Notes: generated by a model from the sequence alone, not told the origin. A stretch of 64,000 nt of DNA from Micrasema longulum (GCA_022494885.1 JAGVSM010001449.1:1-64000), one strand, 5' to 3'; shown: positions 1 through 10,599, counted from the first letter of the stretch. Numbers and translations: made by a program.

Positions 1-95
1 ATGCCCTTGCTTTTGACATGACCAGACTTAAGATTTGGGTTTATCTGATCATGCCACGTCTTCCTTGGTCGTCTTCGTCTCACGTTACGATCATA
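1..95 (-). mobile_element. RTE-like LINE, C-terminal fragment
   Basis: The minus strand reads RRRRPRKTWHDQI, the basic segment found near the C-terminus of RTE-like reverse-transcriptase ORFs. The same segment recurs near 12510 (RRRPQKIWHDQI). The fragment runs off the left edge of the window, so its 3' end is not visible. It is a non-autonomous relic. Confidence 0.55.
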
Positions 96-126
96 TTCGC
101 CATATATACTTGTTTTAACCATTCTT

Positions 127-445
127 CCACAGGGCTTATGACCTGTCTTTGGCTGTTTTGAGTAGCCATTTTACACACTGTGTAACATTAACCATTCTGC
201 CCATTTAAATATAGATGTTCAAATATAGGCAGAATGGTGAATGTTACACAGTGTGTAAGTGGCCACTTAAACCAGCCATTGACAGGTCATAAGCCCTGTA
301 GATGCCTAGACTTCTTTATTACATTCTCTTAAATGTTCTTCATCTCTGTTGTTATATGTTAATGTTAACAGCTCCCCAAGGAGTTGAATCCAGTCCTTGT
401 CTACAAAAATTTTAACAAACTCAAAATATTGTTAAAAACATATTT
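127..445. repeat. Unit S repeat, head-to-head inverted copy plus right half
   Basis: A palindrome with arms of about 75 bp spans 127-300. Both arms carry the family core TTACACANTGTGTAA (171-185 and 244-258) and the phrase CAGGGCTTATGACCTGTC or its complement. From 300 to 445 the right-hand part of the unit continues, with AGTTGAATCCAGTCCTTG. Other copies are at 24853, 36925, 37835, 41780, 51640 and 54740. Confidence 0.8.
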
Positions 446-705
446 CTTTGCCATGCGTATGTCAAAATAATGTTTCGGCATATTTTATTGCAATAAGAAT
501 TAGACTAATGTACTGATATTTTTTTATATAAAAGGTGCATTAGATCACATAGCTAATTGTGATAAAAAAGATGTTTTTAGTTGCGAAATAAGTCTTTAAA
601 AAAATTGTCTTTTTAGAAAAGAAGTCCCGACGGACTTCAAAAATTACAATTGTACTATCTGTGTAGCAAAGGCAAACAAGGGCAATGAAATAATAAATAA
701 ATAAA
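446..705. other. AT-rich spacer with a possible LINE tail
   Basis: This stretch is mostly AT-rich with no coding signal. Its last 90 bases end in repeated AATAAATAAA, which looks like the 3' tail of a LINE. No coding part is left to classify it. Confidence 0.3.
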
Positions 706-951
706 ATAGACTTCCATTTAGGAAAAAGGCAAAGTCACAAAATTCAATTTTATTAAAAGCAATTAAAAAGTATTACGAAATGGAAAAAAATATTTATGAA
801 GAAAAAAACATATCAAAATTTAAAATAATGGTCAAGACATATGTGATAAACAACTTTTAAATTAAATATATTTAAAATGTTATTATTAGAACACACATAA
901 CAATATGTATGATATGTGTGCCCTACTTTAAGATTTAAATAAATAAATAAG
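706..951 (+). mobile_element. Jockey-like LINE, 3' end (truncated)
   Basis: By eye this matches the last ~245 bases of the larger copy at 42414-43335 at roughly 97 percent. It includes the C-terminal coding phrase KKYYEMEKNIYEEKN, the 3' UTR (TGTGCCCTACTTTAAG) and a tail of AAATAAATAAATAA. The 5' part is missing, as expected of incomplete target-primed reverse transcription. The close match suggests a fairly young family. Confidence 0.8.
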
Positions 952-959
952 GGCATATA

Positions 960-1400
960 ACATATGCGAGAATATCCCACGCTGTGTTAGTGGCGAAGAG
1001 ATCGACGAAAAGCTGAAAAATCTATCCCAAAGGATTCCGAATTGAGGGTTTTTGGATTGACTAATCTACACATTCTAGACATTGAGGCATAAAAACAAAA
1101 ATCGCCCAAAGATGATTTGATACATAGCAGATTTTGACTACTGGTGAAACAACTGTGTTCATTTTTGTTTGTGTTCCCAGAGATGGGACATCTCTTATAG
1201 CATTAAGTGTTTTGAAGATGCATATAAGGTTCATCTCCGTTTCTTCAATAAAGAACGATTAAGATATTGCTCTGTTTTGACCAAGAAATAATTACCCCTT
1301 TACAATCCGAGAAACCATGCCACTTTTCTTAGAAAACGGTGTTGGACAGACTCGATATGGTCAATATGAGTTATATATAAGACTAAATTAGAAAAGCAAA
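960..1400 (-). mobile_element. LINE reverse transcriptase C-terminal relic
   Basis: The minus strand reads HIDHIESVQHRFLRKVAW near 1300-1365, a signature just after the RT domain of jockey/CR1-type LINEs. Further on, in shifted frames, it reads RRRMNLICIFKTLNAIRD and then MCRLVNPKTLNSESF near 985-1065. Frameshifts and stops break the ORF, so it is a dead copy. The longer open frame extending to 1656 beyond this motif is not supported. Confidence 0.6.
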
Positions 1401-1734
1401 TTCTAGATGGGATTGAACTAATGAGTAGTAAGAGATGTTTATATTGTATAATGGTGTAAATAAATAAATAGATAATTAAAAACTTCAAATTGGGCAATAA
1501 AAATCTACATTGAGTGTGCCTCAGCGAAAAGCAGGATGCCCCAAGCCAACACCGACTGATAAAATATACCCAATAATCGAAATCACTCCACCACACATTT
1601 GAAAAAGGACAGCCGCAGAAACGGAGAAGTACAAACAAGCCCACGATTCTAGACATCCCCTACACCGCCACCAACCGACGACCTCGTGTCTGAGATCTAG
1701 ATACAGTTTTAACAAAGTCACCTCCCCCACTGAA

Positions 1735-2135
1735 TCCTCACAAAAACAGAGAGAGGAAGTGTGGCAACAGGATTTTGGAGCGAGACCGTAGATGGATCCA
1801 CATGAGGGTGTCCAAAGAGGTGAATACCTACCCTTGCTTCCTATGGATCGTCATCAACAGACTACGGGTGGGTGTTACACGATGTAAAAAAAATATCTAA
1901 AGGTGGAACCTCTCTGGTGATGATATTTGTGATTGCGGCGCAACTCAAGACGACAGCCACCTACTGACTACTGACATGCTCGCTCAGCTCAAGCTGCACT
2001 CCTGGAAATCTAATTGTGTCTAATGACAAGGTGATATCCGTCGCTGCATATTGGTGTGGCAGAATATGATCTAACCAGACACGTTAAGTAAGTATTAGTA
2101 ATGTTTTTTTGGTAAAATAAATTCATTTGAATTTG
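1735..2135 (+). mobile_element. LINE C-terminus with CCHC-like motif
   Basis: The plus strand encodes NRLRVGVTRCKKN followed by GDDICDCGATQDDSHLL, the C-x-C...H...C pattern at the end of many arthropod jockey/R1-type ORF2 proteins. A small duplication of CTGACTA near 1965-1975 shifts the frame, and the next frame continues as VISVAAYWCGRI. The end near 2125 carries AATAAA-like sequence. It is 5'-truncated and inactive. Confidence 0.6.
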
Positions 2136-2231
2136 TATTTCAATGAGGAACCTAAATTTGGAAGGCCTTCAAAATTTAATAATGATATTTTAAAATCATC
2201 ATTTTATTTTATTTTGTTGGGTAAACAAACA

Positions 2232-2460
2232 GTCATCATTCCTTTTCCGCACCTATTGGTGCATAGGGCACTGAATTGGTACACCAATCGCAGTGTATCT
2301 TGATTATTTTTCTTAAATGACGGTAAAATGACAGGGACTATGAAATATCCTAATGTAAAAACACCTCTTTCAATAAATATTTCATGTCAACCATGCCAGG
2401 AATCGAACCCGAGACCTCTTGCATGGTACGCAAACGCGCTGACCAATACACCACGAGGTT
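2232..2460 (-). mobile_element. SINE-A (tRNA-headed SINE)
   Basis: Read on the minus strand, the head CCTCGTGGTGTATTGGTCAG lies at 2440-2460. A pol III box B (GGTTCGATTCC) is at about 2400. The body runs through ATGAAATATTTATTG to the end motif CAGTGCCCTATGCACCAAT and a GATGA-type tail at 2232. This is one of the more complete copies. Confidence 0.8.
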
Positions 2461-2579
2461 GATAACAGTACGCACACACTAAAAAATTGTTTACACGTTT
2501 ATTTAAATTATGTTAAATATAACAAATGTAAAAGAAAATAAATGAAAAAATATGTTTATAATAATAAAGTTAAATATCT

Positions 2580-2830
2580 GCGTCTCTCAAAATTTCTATG
2601 ATTTTTTACCCAAATTTACATACATTGTGACAAATAATATCAGCCTCTGTAAATGTTTTGTCATATGGGTCGCTTATTTTTGGTAATGTAGATTGTTTCA
2701 AATAGTTTGTTGACGCGTTTTCTGTGTAAAACAGAAGATTTTGTCTTGTCGGTCTAGATGGCACACGGAATGGAAGTCTTTCAAGAAGGCTAGGAGAATC
2801 ATTATGGAATTATCGCAGAGACTCTAATGT
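2580..2830 (-). mobile_element. LINE RT C-terminal fragment
   Basis: The minus strand reads SPSLLERLPFRVPSRPTRQN, then TNYLKQSTLPK and ICHNVC. This resembles the 'LL..I.FRVP.R.TR......ARTN....SPL.RM' block that closes jockey/CR1-type ORF2 proteins. Stops lie upstream. It is an old truncated copy. Confidence 0.55.
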
Positions 2831-2834
2831 CTAA

Positions 2835-3460
2835 TCCTTGGTCAACTGTGCAGTTCTTTTGACAACGCATCGGCAATGCGAATAAAATGGTTATTTGACT
2901 GAAAATGCGGGATTTCTTAATAGTTCCATATTACAAACAGATTGATAAGACTACACTAAAATAAAAGATAACGAGCCGGCAGCAACTGTTTACCGAGACA
3001 GCAATGATGCTTTCCATAGTCTTTGTATATTACTATAAATATTATAAACTGTATTATCATCGAATACCTTCCAATCAATCGATCAACTCGATATAAATCA
3101 ATCTAATGAATTTCCACTAATCAATCACAAAGCAGTAATAGATCTACTAAAATAATTAATGAAATTCACCATAGAGAAGCATTCAATCATTGATTTATGA
3201 ATAGAAAATATTAATATCTGTTTTTTTCTTGTTACGTGTGTGTATTATACGCCGGTCCGACTAATTGAATCCACGGGGGGTTCGATAGCCAATTTTTTGA
3301 CCCCATTTTTCTTCATCTGAAAAGAGCATAGAAAGACAAGACAAGGGGTGAAGCAAGCGATTACTCAAAATTTATTGAGTAATGTTGAAGTTTAATATGC
3401 GGCGTATGCGGATAATATACTTACTTAATAATGTTACGGTCAAATACGTGAACCACACTT
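2835..3460. other. No recognisable feature
   Basis: AT-rich sequence without an ORF, a tRNA-like box or a match to the repeat families of this window. Confidence 0.4.
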
Positions 3461-3463
3461 CTA

Positions 3464-4160
3464 GGGCCGTACTTATTAGATTTCCTTATAACAGGTTTAC
3501 ATTAAGAAATAACTATATCCGATTTTAACTATTTAAAACCGATATAAAAATGCTCACTTATAAAATATTTATTACCTGGAATAGCAATTCACTGGTTATT
3601 TAATGCTTCATTTTTTCAAACAGTCAACACTGATATGTGCGCGTGCGCAGTATCTTTTATAACAACAATAAACAAACTTCAAAGTCAAATCGAGACTACT
3701 GTCAGGGTAATGGGGAATATGGAAAAAACCGTTAGAAAAAGAAAACAAAATTGGGATGAAGAGGAGAAGGTAAAAACGACTTCTTTAGTTTATTCATGTT
3801 CTTTTTTTTATCACAATTGATTAAAATATAAAACAAACGTACAAAATTTCAGAAGTTATTAAAACAAATGATTTAAAATCACTTGAAGAAGGTCGAAGGA
3901 CTTTGAAATTGTTTAAAATTGAAAAAAAATCTGATAAACCATGTATTTTGATTACCGAAAAATATGACTTTTAACAGATCGCGTACTTATTCCAGCGTCT
4001 TACCACATAATGTGCAGGTATAAATTTCTATGGTCGGTATCCCAGATTTAAACCGAGTTTAACTCTATGCGAGGTTTATAAGTAATACTTTTTACTATAC
4101 CATCATTATCCTACCACTATTTTCAATCTTAACTTTATATCCGATTTATAAATAAGGCCC
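3464..4160 (+). mobile_element. Possible PIF/Harbinger-type non-autonomous DNA transposon
   Basis: The left end GGGCCGTACTTATTAGAT and the right end (complement GGGCCTTATTTATAAATC) look like imperfect terminal inverted repeats about 700 bp apart. Inside, 3635-3820 encodes a 61-residue peptide with VRKRKQNWDEEEK. This resembles the start of the Myb/SANT-like domain used as a DNA-binding partner by Harbinger elements. No transposase remains and no clear target duplication is seen, so the class is tentative. Confidence 0.35.
3635..3820 (+). pseudogene. Small ORF, possible Myb/SANT-like N-terminus
   Basis: The 61-codon frame reads MGNMEKTVRKRKQNWDEEEK and then loses similarity in a low-complexity TSLVYS end. 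A basic patch followed by W-x-EEE-K is typical of the first helix of SANT/Myb-like domains, but the remaining helices are absent. It may be the last coding trace of the transposon around it, or a chance ORF. Confidence 0.25.
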
Positions 4161-4224
4161 AAGTTGAGTCCTTTTTGGGTGATTTCATATAAGTTAGATT
4201 CGTACCGATGTTGTCGCTGCATTA

Positions 4225-4374
4225 GGTAAACCTGAAAGTAAGATGATCAGCCTTACGCTTCATGTGCCGGTCCATAACAAAAATATATTTCAGTTGAAAC
4301 AACGTTTAAAAACTGCCGGGAATCGAACCCGGGACTTCGAGAATGGTGGGCGAACGCACCGACCTATCTCCACT
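4225..4374 (-). mobile_element. SINE-A related tRNA-headed fragment
   Basis: On the minus strand a box B (GGTTCGATTCC) with flanking GGG/CCC stem lies at about 4320-4335. The body phrase matching CAGTCTTACGCTTCAGGTAC is degenerate near 4240-4275. The 3' end beyond 4225 is poorly conserved. Confidence 0.6.
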
Positions 4375-4534
4375 TGATTTCCTTTTTACCTGAGAGCAGC
4401 CTCCGCCTGGACACAGTAAAAGACATGTTAATACGTACACATATCTTTTGTATGCAAAACACGGTTTGCCATAAACTCGGGTCCTGTAACATTGGCCAAA
4501 ACGTCGGAACGAATCAAAACTATATCAGATCACC

Positions 4535-4835
4535 CGTTCATGCGCTTTGTTGTTGCAAGGCGATTGGTTATCTAACTTTAAAAGGTAAATGTTATCAACT
4601 ATCAAATATCTTAATTTTGTAAATGCGGTTTAGAATTCCAATCGTCCACGCGCTCAGTAGCTGCAAGACTAGTTGTCATCTAACTCCTATTTTTGAAATT
4701 TGTTTTTTAATTTTGATTAAAATATCACTGCATCTCTAAACTTTATTGTCAAATAAAAAAAATGAAAATGTGAGATAGATTTCTGACTGTACATGCGCTC
4801 TGTAGTTGCAAGACGTGCTTTAGTCGAACTCTTAT
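4535..4835 (-). repeat. Three spaced copies of a ~45-bp motif (CTTGCAGCTACAGAGCGC)
   Basis: Complementary versions of a motif close to GTCTTGCAGCTACAGAGCGC occur near 4535-4565, 4645-4675 and 4785-4820, spaced about 110-145 bp. The same motif appears three times on the plus strand at 25595-25910. Function and class are unknown; it may be the end of a MITE family. Confidence 0.5.
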
Positions 4836-4846
4836 TATAGTTCTAA

Positions 4847-5265
4847 CTACGATACGATACAAGAACGATAGAGGAAAGAGTGTTGTGCAGATTTAGTGCT
4901 ACAGACTGGCAGATGGAATAAATACCTATTTCTTGTCACGCGAAAGGGGACATTAAGATTAATTTTGGAGAGTAGGTTAAAAGAGTCTACTTTATTATTT
5001 AATAATTTGTGTAAATAGTTTAATTCAGATACTGTGCGTTTTTTTTTTAAGGGTAAAAAATTCATTTTGTTTAGCAGATTGGCTGTAAGTGCGAAGCGTT
5101 TTATTGTTTTTATAATCTAGGTATTTAAAAAAATTTCGTTGAACCTTTTCAATCCTTTTTATGTTTTTTATCTATTGTATGCGAGAAGTAAACTACGGTA
5201 ACTCCAAATACGATGAAATTGAGGTGTTTTCTACGCCTAAATAAACATTTTCGTCCTCTATTTCA
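4847..5265 (-). mobile_element. Jockey/CR1-like LINE RT C-terminal fragment
   Basis: The minus strand reads NIKRIEKVQRNFFKYLDYKN near 5085-5145 and, after a frameshift, KRTVSELNYLHKLLNN and LLSKINLNVPFRVTRNRYLF. The order matches the post-RT region of jockey/CR1-type LINEs. Upstream, to 5265, a degraded 'LEY..VWSPYY'-like stretch is visible. Multiple frame breaks show that it is inactive. Confidence 0.65.
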
Positions 5266-5615
5266 TGGTAAATAGCATTAACTCGTAATTTCTTTAATAA
5301 CAAAGATTACTCATTTATTTTTTATTGACAGTCAGAAAACATACACTTCTTCCAAAGATTTTTAAAATGTGTAGTTTTGTAATGTGTTTTAATATATTTT
5401 AGAAAACAAATTTCATTTAAAAACTCTCATTGAAAAATACAAGATATTTAAATTACGAAAAAACACTAATTTGCGCCTGCAGACAAGCTGGGTTTTTAGA
5501 AATACCTTTTATTTCTCGCATACAGAAATGTTAAATTTATTTCTGCATTTCTACTATCCACACTAAAGGTGCATACTACATACTAAAAATAAATTATGAA
5601 CAAAAGAAACAAATT
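5266..5615. other. No recognisable feature
   Basis: AT-rich sequence with no coding or repeat signal that I can place. Confidence 0.4.
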
Positions 5616-5639
5616 CATATATCTTTCTTGATCAACATT

Positions 5640-5888
5640 TCTATATCCGTAACCAGCGGTTCATAGGGCACTTCATTGGTATTCCGATTGTTGTGTGTCT
5701 TGATAGTTTTTGTAACATGGAATCTAAGATGGTCAATCTTTCGCTTCATATGCCAGTTCTGGAACAATGAAACGTTGCAGTTTAGGACCACCTCTGAAGC
5801 CGATGTTTCACTCCACCGTGTCAAGAATCGAACTCCGGACTTCAAGACCGGCAAACGAACATGCCGACCATTAGACTACGAAATGGGC
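5640..5888 (-). mobile_element. SINE-A related copy
   Basis: The minus strand carries a degenerate tRNA-like head near 5825-5885 with an altered box B. The SINE-A body follows, ending in AGTGCCCTATGAACC near 5655-5675. Divergence is high, so this is an old insertion. Confidence 0.6.
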
Positions 5889-6034
5889 AAATAAATAAAT
5901 ATATAAATTAAAAAGAAATCAGAGACAAAAAAGAGATGGTTAAATAATTAGCCAATAAATAATTTATTTTCATTTCAATAGACACAAGTTAATTTTTTAA
6001 ATTAATAATGAATTTAGTTTTTTCAGAAGTTTTT

Positions 6035-6220
6035 AAAAAAAAAAAAAATATTTGTGGTCTTATGATTAACCTAAATATTTCATTTTGAGGGCCATTTTCA
6101 ACGAGCTGTAATAACTCATTTTTAAAAAATGGGAATCAAGTTGGGGTAGAGTGGGATTCGAACCACGGATCTTTGAGCCGTTATTCTGAGACGCAAGCCA
6201 CGGGACCACAACCCGATTCA
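6035..6220 (-). mobile_element. SINE-B (tRNA-headed, poly-A tail)
   Basis: On the minus strand the element starts with GGGTTGTGGTCCCGTGGC. Its box B is GGTTCGAATCC at about 6155. The conserved body follows (CCCAACTTGATTCCCATTTT, then GGCCCTCAAAATG), and the element ends in a poly-A run seen as the T-complement at 6035-6048. The full-length plus-strand relative is at 47200-47390. Confidence 0.85.
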
Positions 6221-6469
6221 ATTTCTTAACCTATTGCCAGTCCTCCACTCTTGCGACAACCTCATTTGAAAGATTTCTTGTTTAATAAAATTTATTAAAT
6301 TGAGTGTTAAAAAAACCACAAAAACTTATAACTTTATAATGTGAAGTAGGATCCATGTTCTTGCAAACAGTAACAACACAAAAATTGTTTTAAAATCCCC
6401 ACAATATCTCTTACTTTATGGATACCTAATGAGATATTAACATTATTAATGATTTTATAATTGCATGGT

Positions 6470-6690
6470 AAATAAGTTGGTAGTTTGGAATACTTTTTTT
6501 TACGAGTTTTTGCCTACTATGCTTGATTTCGGAATCGATTCTCGACATGAAATGTTTTTTACAAAAGGTGTTTTTACACAAATTTATTAAATATTGATTC
6601 CATAATCCCAGGACCTATTAATGTTTATTTTAAGAGCTGCGATTTATGTACCAATACAGTGCTCTATGTACAATAATTAACAGGTCATAG
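6470..6690 (+). mobile_element. Degenerate SINE-A copy
   Basis: Recognisable landmarks are GGAATCGATTCTCGACATG near 6530, GGTGTTTTTACAC near 6568 and ACCAATACAGTGCTCTATG near 6652. Their order and spacing match SINE-A, but the head is badly eroded. Confidence 0.4.
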
Positions 6691-6699
6691 GACTCATGG

Positions 6700-7150
6700 T
6701 GAATAAATAAACTTAACTTTTCGACGAAAAGACAAAAATAAAAAGAAACGTATCTATTTTGAAATTACGAAGAGAAAAAATATTTTTTTAATAATTGAAA
6801 CACTGAAATAAGTACTTTCAAATTTCTAGTTATAAAAAAGGAGAAAAAAAAAACATTCAAGACTTTTTTTTAAAACTTGAAATTTTTCATCTTATTCTGC
6901 TTTCGACCACCACAGTAACGTATTTACAACTCGTAATATAGTTAGGAGTGATAAATGATGGTACTTTCAAATCCACTCTATAAAGTGCCGCCCCTTGCTT
7001 AAGGGATCGTTATTAAGTGGTAAACCCGAAACATCAGATATTTTAAACTTAAAGAACCCCAAAGTCGAAAAATTCCCACAAACCACACGGAGATCCTAAA
7101 GCGGATGAGAATCATGATCAAATCATCATGATAATAAATATTCTATTATC
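6700..7150. other. No recognisable feature
   Basis: AT-rich sequence with one slightly GC-richer stretch near 6985-7015. No coding signal is apparent. Confidence 0.4.
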
Positions 7151-7305
7151 ATCATACCTTTAGCCGCACCCGACGATGAATAGGGCACTGCATTCAATCA
7201 ACAAATGCAGCGTATCTTGATTATCATTTACATAAGGAAAGATGATCAGGTGTCAGTCCAGAAACAATAAAATATTTGCAGTGTAAAAAACTCAACTCGT
7301 CTGAG
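7150..7305 (-). mobile_element. SINE-A, 3' half
   Basis: The complement shows the SINE-A end motif CAGTGCCCTATTCATCG near 7175 with an ATGATGATAATAG-like tail, and the body phrase near 7240-7270. The tRNA-like head is missing. Confidence 0.5.
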
Positions 7306-7359
7306 TCTTAATATTAGTACAAAAAAGACTCTTTGCAACATATCCTGTCCTGACCCTGA

Positions 7360-7965
7360 TAAGCCTCTCTACAATAATGGACAGAGTTGACAGCTTCAAA
7401 TACTTGAGAGTTCATATAACTGAGGATGGAAGCATGCATAAAGAGCTCGCAACCCGCCTAGGAATTGCTGGAGCAACTTTTAACATGATGCGTGTTGTCT
7501 GGTACTCTAGTCTATACTCGGTCAAAACAAAACGCTGATTGTTCAACTCTTGGATAATGCCAGTACTCCTATATGGGTGCGAATCTTGGCACCTTACCAA
7601 AGCTCAAAACATCAAATTTCTGAGCTTTGAGAGTAAGTGGTTGAGAAGAATATGAGGTATAAGGTGGTTCGATTTTATAGTCCGAGAACGGACGCAGCAG
7701 CTTCCTATAACAAGCGTCTTGAGGCTGGGGCGGTAGACCTGGCTTGGACACGTGCTGCGTATGCCTCAGGAGAACCTTAACCCATGTTGCCTTCCTGGAA
7801 GGCCGTCGATGACGATCTTTTGACTTTATTCGGCGGAACTAATGGGGCGCTGGATTGACGTGGGAAGAGGCGAAAATGCTGGCTGACGATAGAGTCTCTT
7901 GGAGGCAAATGGTGATGTCCACATGCTCGACTAAGGAGCGGATATAGAAAAAAAGAAGAAGAAGA
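7360..7965 (+). mobile_element. GHVLRMP-type LINE, C-terminal ORF fragment
   Basis: In broken frames the plus strand reads DSFKYLRVHITEDGSM, then LATRLGIAGATFNMMR, MPVLLYGCESWHLTKAQN, FESKWLRRI, TWLGHVLRMPQENL and GRPSMTIF. This is the order found in the 3' part of endonuclease/RT ORFs of RTE-related LINEs. Several stops and indels are present. The end near 7945-7960 has a purine-rich AAGAAGAAGAAGATG tail, as in its relatives at 23500 and 38851. Confidence 0.75.
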
Positions 7966-8046
7966 TGTAAAAAACATGCTAACTAATGAATAATAGGGCA
8001 ATTCGCTTGCTGACTACGGCTTCTGCGGATAATTCACTTGCTTACT

Positions 8047-8640
8047 TAAGAAGATCGCCGTCTACTGTTGGACATGGGGGTGCTTCATGACATACTCAGT
8101 GGACGCCTTGATAGTCCGGCTCTTTTGTCGGAGTTATCATTAAATGTCCCCGGCTACCGCACCCGTCACACGTCGAGCTCTCTATTTCATGTGCCAGCAG
8201 TTCGTACGAACTATGCCCAGAACTTTATACTTATACGTTTTGCTAGTGAATATAATTTGAACTTTCCCCTTATTGATCCATTTGATTGTAAAAAAATAAC
8301 ATTTAAAATGCGCGTCTTAAAACATACTTTTTTGTCTTATACTTAGTTTCAATAATAAAGTTTTATTTTATTTTATTAAATTTTATCTCTAATTCTTAAT
8401 ATTTTATATATATTTATATTTTCGATACCTGACACCCTCTTTCCAATATAACACCCACACACCCACCCTCTCACTCACTTACACTCACACAAACACACTA
8501 GTATGTATTGTATGTGTATTTAATGTATTTTTGTGGATATCTGTCATTGGTTTTATTCTCTGTATATGTTATTTGTTATATTTTTATTACATGTATTACT
8601 GTTGATATCCCCAATAAATAAAAAAATAAAAAAAATATGG
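8047..8640 (+). mobile_element. Jockey-like LINE 3' end with UTR
   Basis: The frame 8050-8346 reads EDRRLLLDMGVLHDILSG, then LSLNVPGYRTRHTSS, FHVPAVRTNYAQN and a stop. This is the typical ORF2 C-terminus. The UTR that follows has AATAAAG, a C-rich CACACCCACACAC stretch and the end GATATCCCCAATAAATAAAA. That last UTR motif recurs at 29885-30000 and 30468-30589. Confidence 0.75.
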
Positions 8641-8644
8641 ATCT

Positions 8645-9115
8645 ATTTTTCTGTACATATCGGCAGATTAGCAGCTATCTGCTTTCTATTAAACTTCCAA
8701 TGTATATTTACAGTCTGCATTACGCGATTGGCTAAACAGCCCGTAAAGTAATGCAGACTACAGTTGTCAAATAAATAAATGAAGTTTTACCAAAGTAAAA
8801 CCAAACTGCTAATTTATTTTGATATTTTTGCATTAATTATATGAAAATATTGTGTCTCTGGCGGTATGCATCTTTATGTAGCAGCAATTTGATAATTGAA
8901 TTTTGCATAGTTTGAATAAAATTAATATTAGTGTCGCTTGATAACCCTCAGGAAGTTATAGCATATCGTAAAATTGATTCTGAGAGAGATTGATAAATTG
9001 TTCCTAAAGTATTAACAGGCACATAATATTTTAATCTGTACATTCTAATACGTATTGTTTTTAATCGCTTACACAATTTCTTTAAATGTACATTTCTTAT
9101 ATAATGATAATTGAA
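8645..9115. other. AT-rich spacer with one hairpin
   Basis: The only structure is a perfect 12-bp inverted repeat, AGTCTGCATTAC at 8712-8723 and its complement at 8748-8759, with a 24-base loop. The rest is plain AT-rich DNA. Confidence 0.5.
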
Positions 9116-9117
9116 GA

Positions 9118-9330
9118 AAAGTGAAGACGATACTTAATAAAATCTAGTCGTGTTAAATGAACGCGAATTGAATTTTACATTAAATGTCGTAAGCTGTGTC
9201 GTGTCGGTCGACCAGTACCAGTGATCGGAGAGAGTCTGGTTAGCGTTTCCGTTTCGCCGCGCTTGGTGCCTTATTAGGTTGGTACATGTGGACCTGGGAT
9301 TTTGATGTTGCCAATGTTGGTACATCTACA
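9118..9330 (-). repeat. Dispersed ~200-bp repeat, copy 1
   Basis: This matches 19203-19400 in opposite orientation. Shared blocks include GCGGCGAAACGGAAACGCTA and the translated phrase RHQARRNGNAN in both. The class is unknown; no RT, tRNA head or TIR is visible. Confidence 0.55.
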
Positions 9331-9339
9331 AAGCTCCCA

Positions 9340-9610
9340 AGCTCTCTGTACACATTACGCCGAACATGTGCAGATAATGCCATCATCACGGATATCGCAA
9401 AGGGTGTGGGATGGGCAGCCAGGAGACAGAAGAAAGGTCTGTAAACTAAGGCTGCTATAGGTAAATGACATAAAAAAGAATACATCCTTACTACTAGAAG
9501 TATATATCTGGGTAACAGCAGATTACAGAAGGAGTTGGAGGCAAAAGTTGATGGAGACCAAGGCTCGATATAAACTATATTGCATTTAAAGAAAAAGATC
9601 TTGGCAATGG
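9340..9610 (+). mobile_element. Possible LINE C-terminal relic
   Basis: GC content rises here and one frame reads WVTADYRRSWRQKLMETKAR near 9510-9565. This vaguely recalls the W-R-rich end of RTE-type ORFs. No other block supports it. Confidence 0.25.
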
Positions 9611-10595
9611 CTCTTTTTAAAAATGGGTTTTAGAATACTTTTTTGGTCAATTAACAACAAACATTATTCGGAAATTAAATAATAATTATTTTGTTTATTT
9701 TTAAAATGCTGTTTCTAAACGTTCCTGCCTAAGTTTTCTTTTCCAACCGTCAAATACCTTGTGTCCCTTTTTGTCGGTATTTTTCTAAAATTTAATCTAA
9801 CTGGAAAAGTAATAGCACTGTTTTAATTGATTTATAATATCCGTACAAAAATTACCAATGGCGCAACATCTGCTCTGTTAGATAAAACAGTCTACTTAAA
9901 ATGATTAACACATTGTTTATATTTATCGTGTAATAAATTCACCACTCATTAATATGAAAAATTCTAAGGACTCGGAATTAAATATTAATAATTAAATATT
10001 ATCCCCATTTTTAAATCAATTTGATAAAAATAATGAGATACAAATGAGTAAAAAACTAGTTTGATTTCAATTGAGTGGGGCAGAGGAAAAACGAACTATG
10101 TTATTATTATAAGATAATAATGAAAAAAAACACATGCCTTTTGTATAAAACTTACCACAAAAACTATCAAAGGCCTTTTTTACAACATTATTTTTCTGTG
10201 TAAAATGCATTTCTGTCTTCATATTTAAAAATGCACTTCTGTTCTTTTCCACTTTTATACTAATATGTAAAGATGATATTTTTGATATTATTTTTTTTCT
10301 TCTAAACATCATTTATATATTTTTTGCAACTTCTTTGTAAAATACATGTCTGTCTTTATTTGCATATATGTATGTAAAAACATGTAAAAGCCTAAAAGGC
10401 GTTTAAATAAATAAACATAGCTTCCTAAATGTATTAGACTATTCGGTTTTTTTAATTGTGATCGAGAAACTTTATTTTACAGATTCGAATGATTTATATA
10501 AAAAGTTTTTGTTCCGCAAACATAAAAAAAGCTAATTTAACATTTTAATCGAATGTATATGAAGAGATTGTATTTATAAAATCAACAAATGTAAA
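9611..10595. other. No recognisable feature
   Basis: Nearly one kilobase of AT-rich sequence. Open frames here are by-products of base composition, and I see no repeat-family match. Confidence 0.4.
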
Positions 10596-10599
10596 AATT

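Noticed and set aside
1300..1656. 118-codon minus-strand frame as a gene
   Set aside because: Only its last ~25 residues match the LINE post-RT motif; the rest is low-complexity read-through across unrelated repeat sequence.
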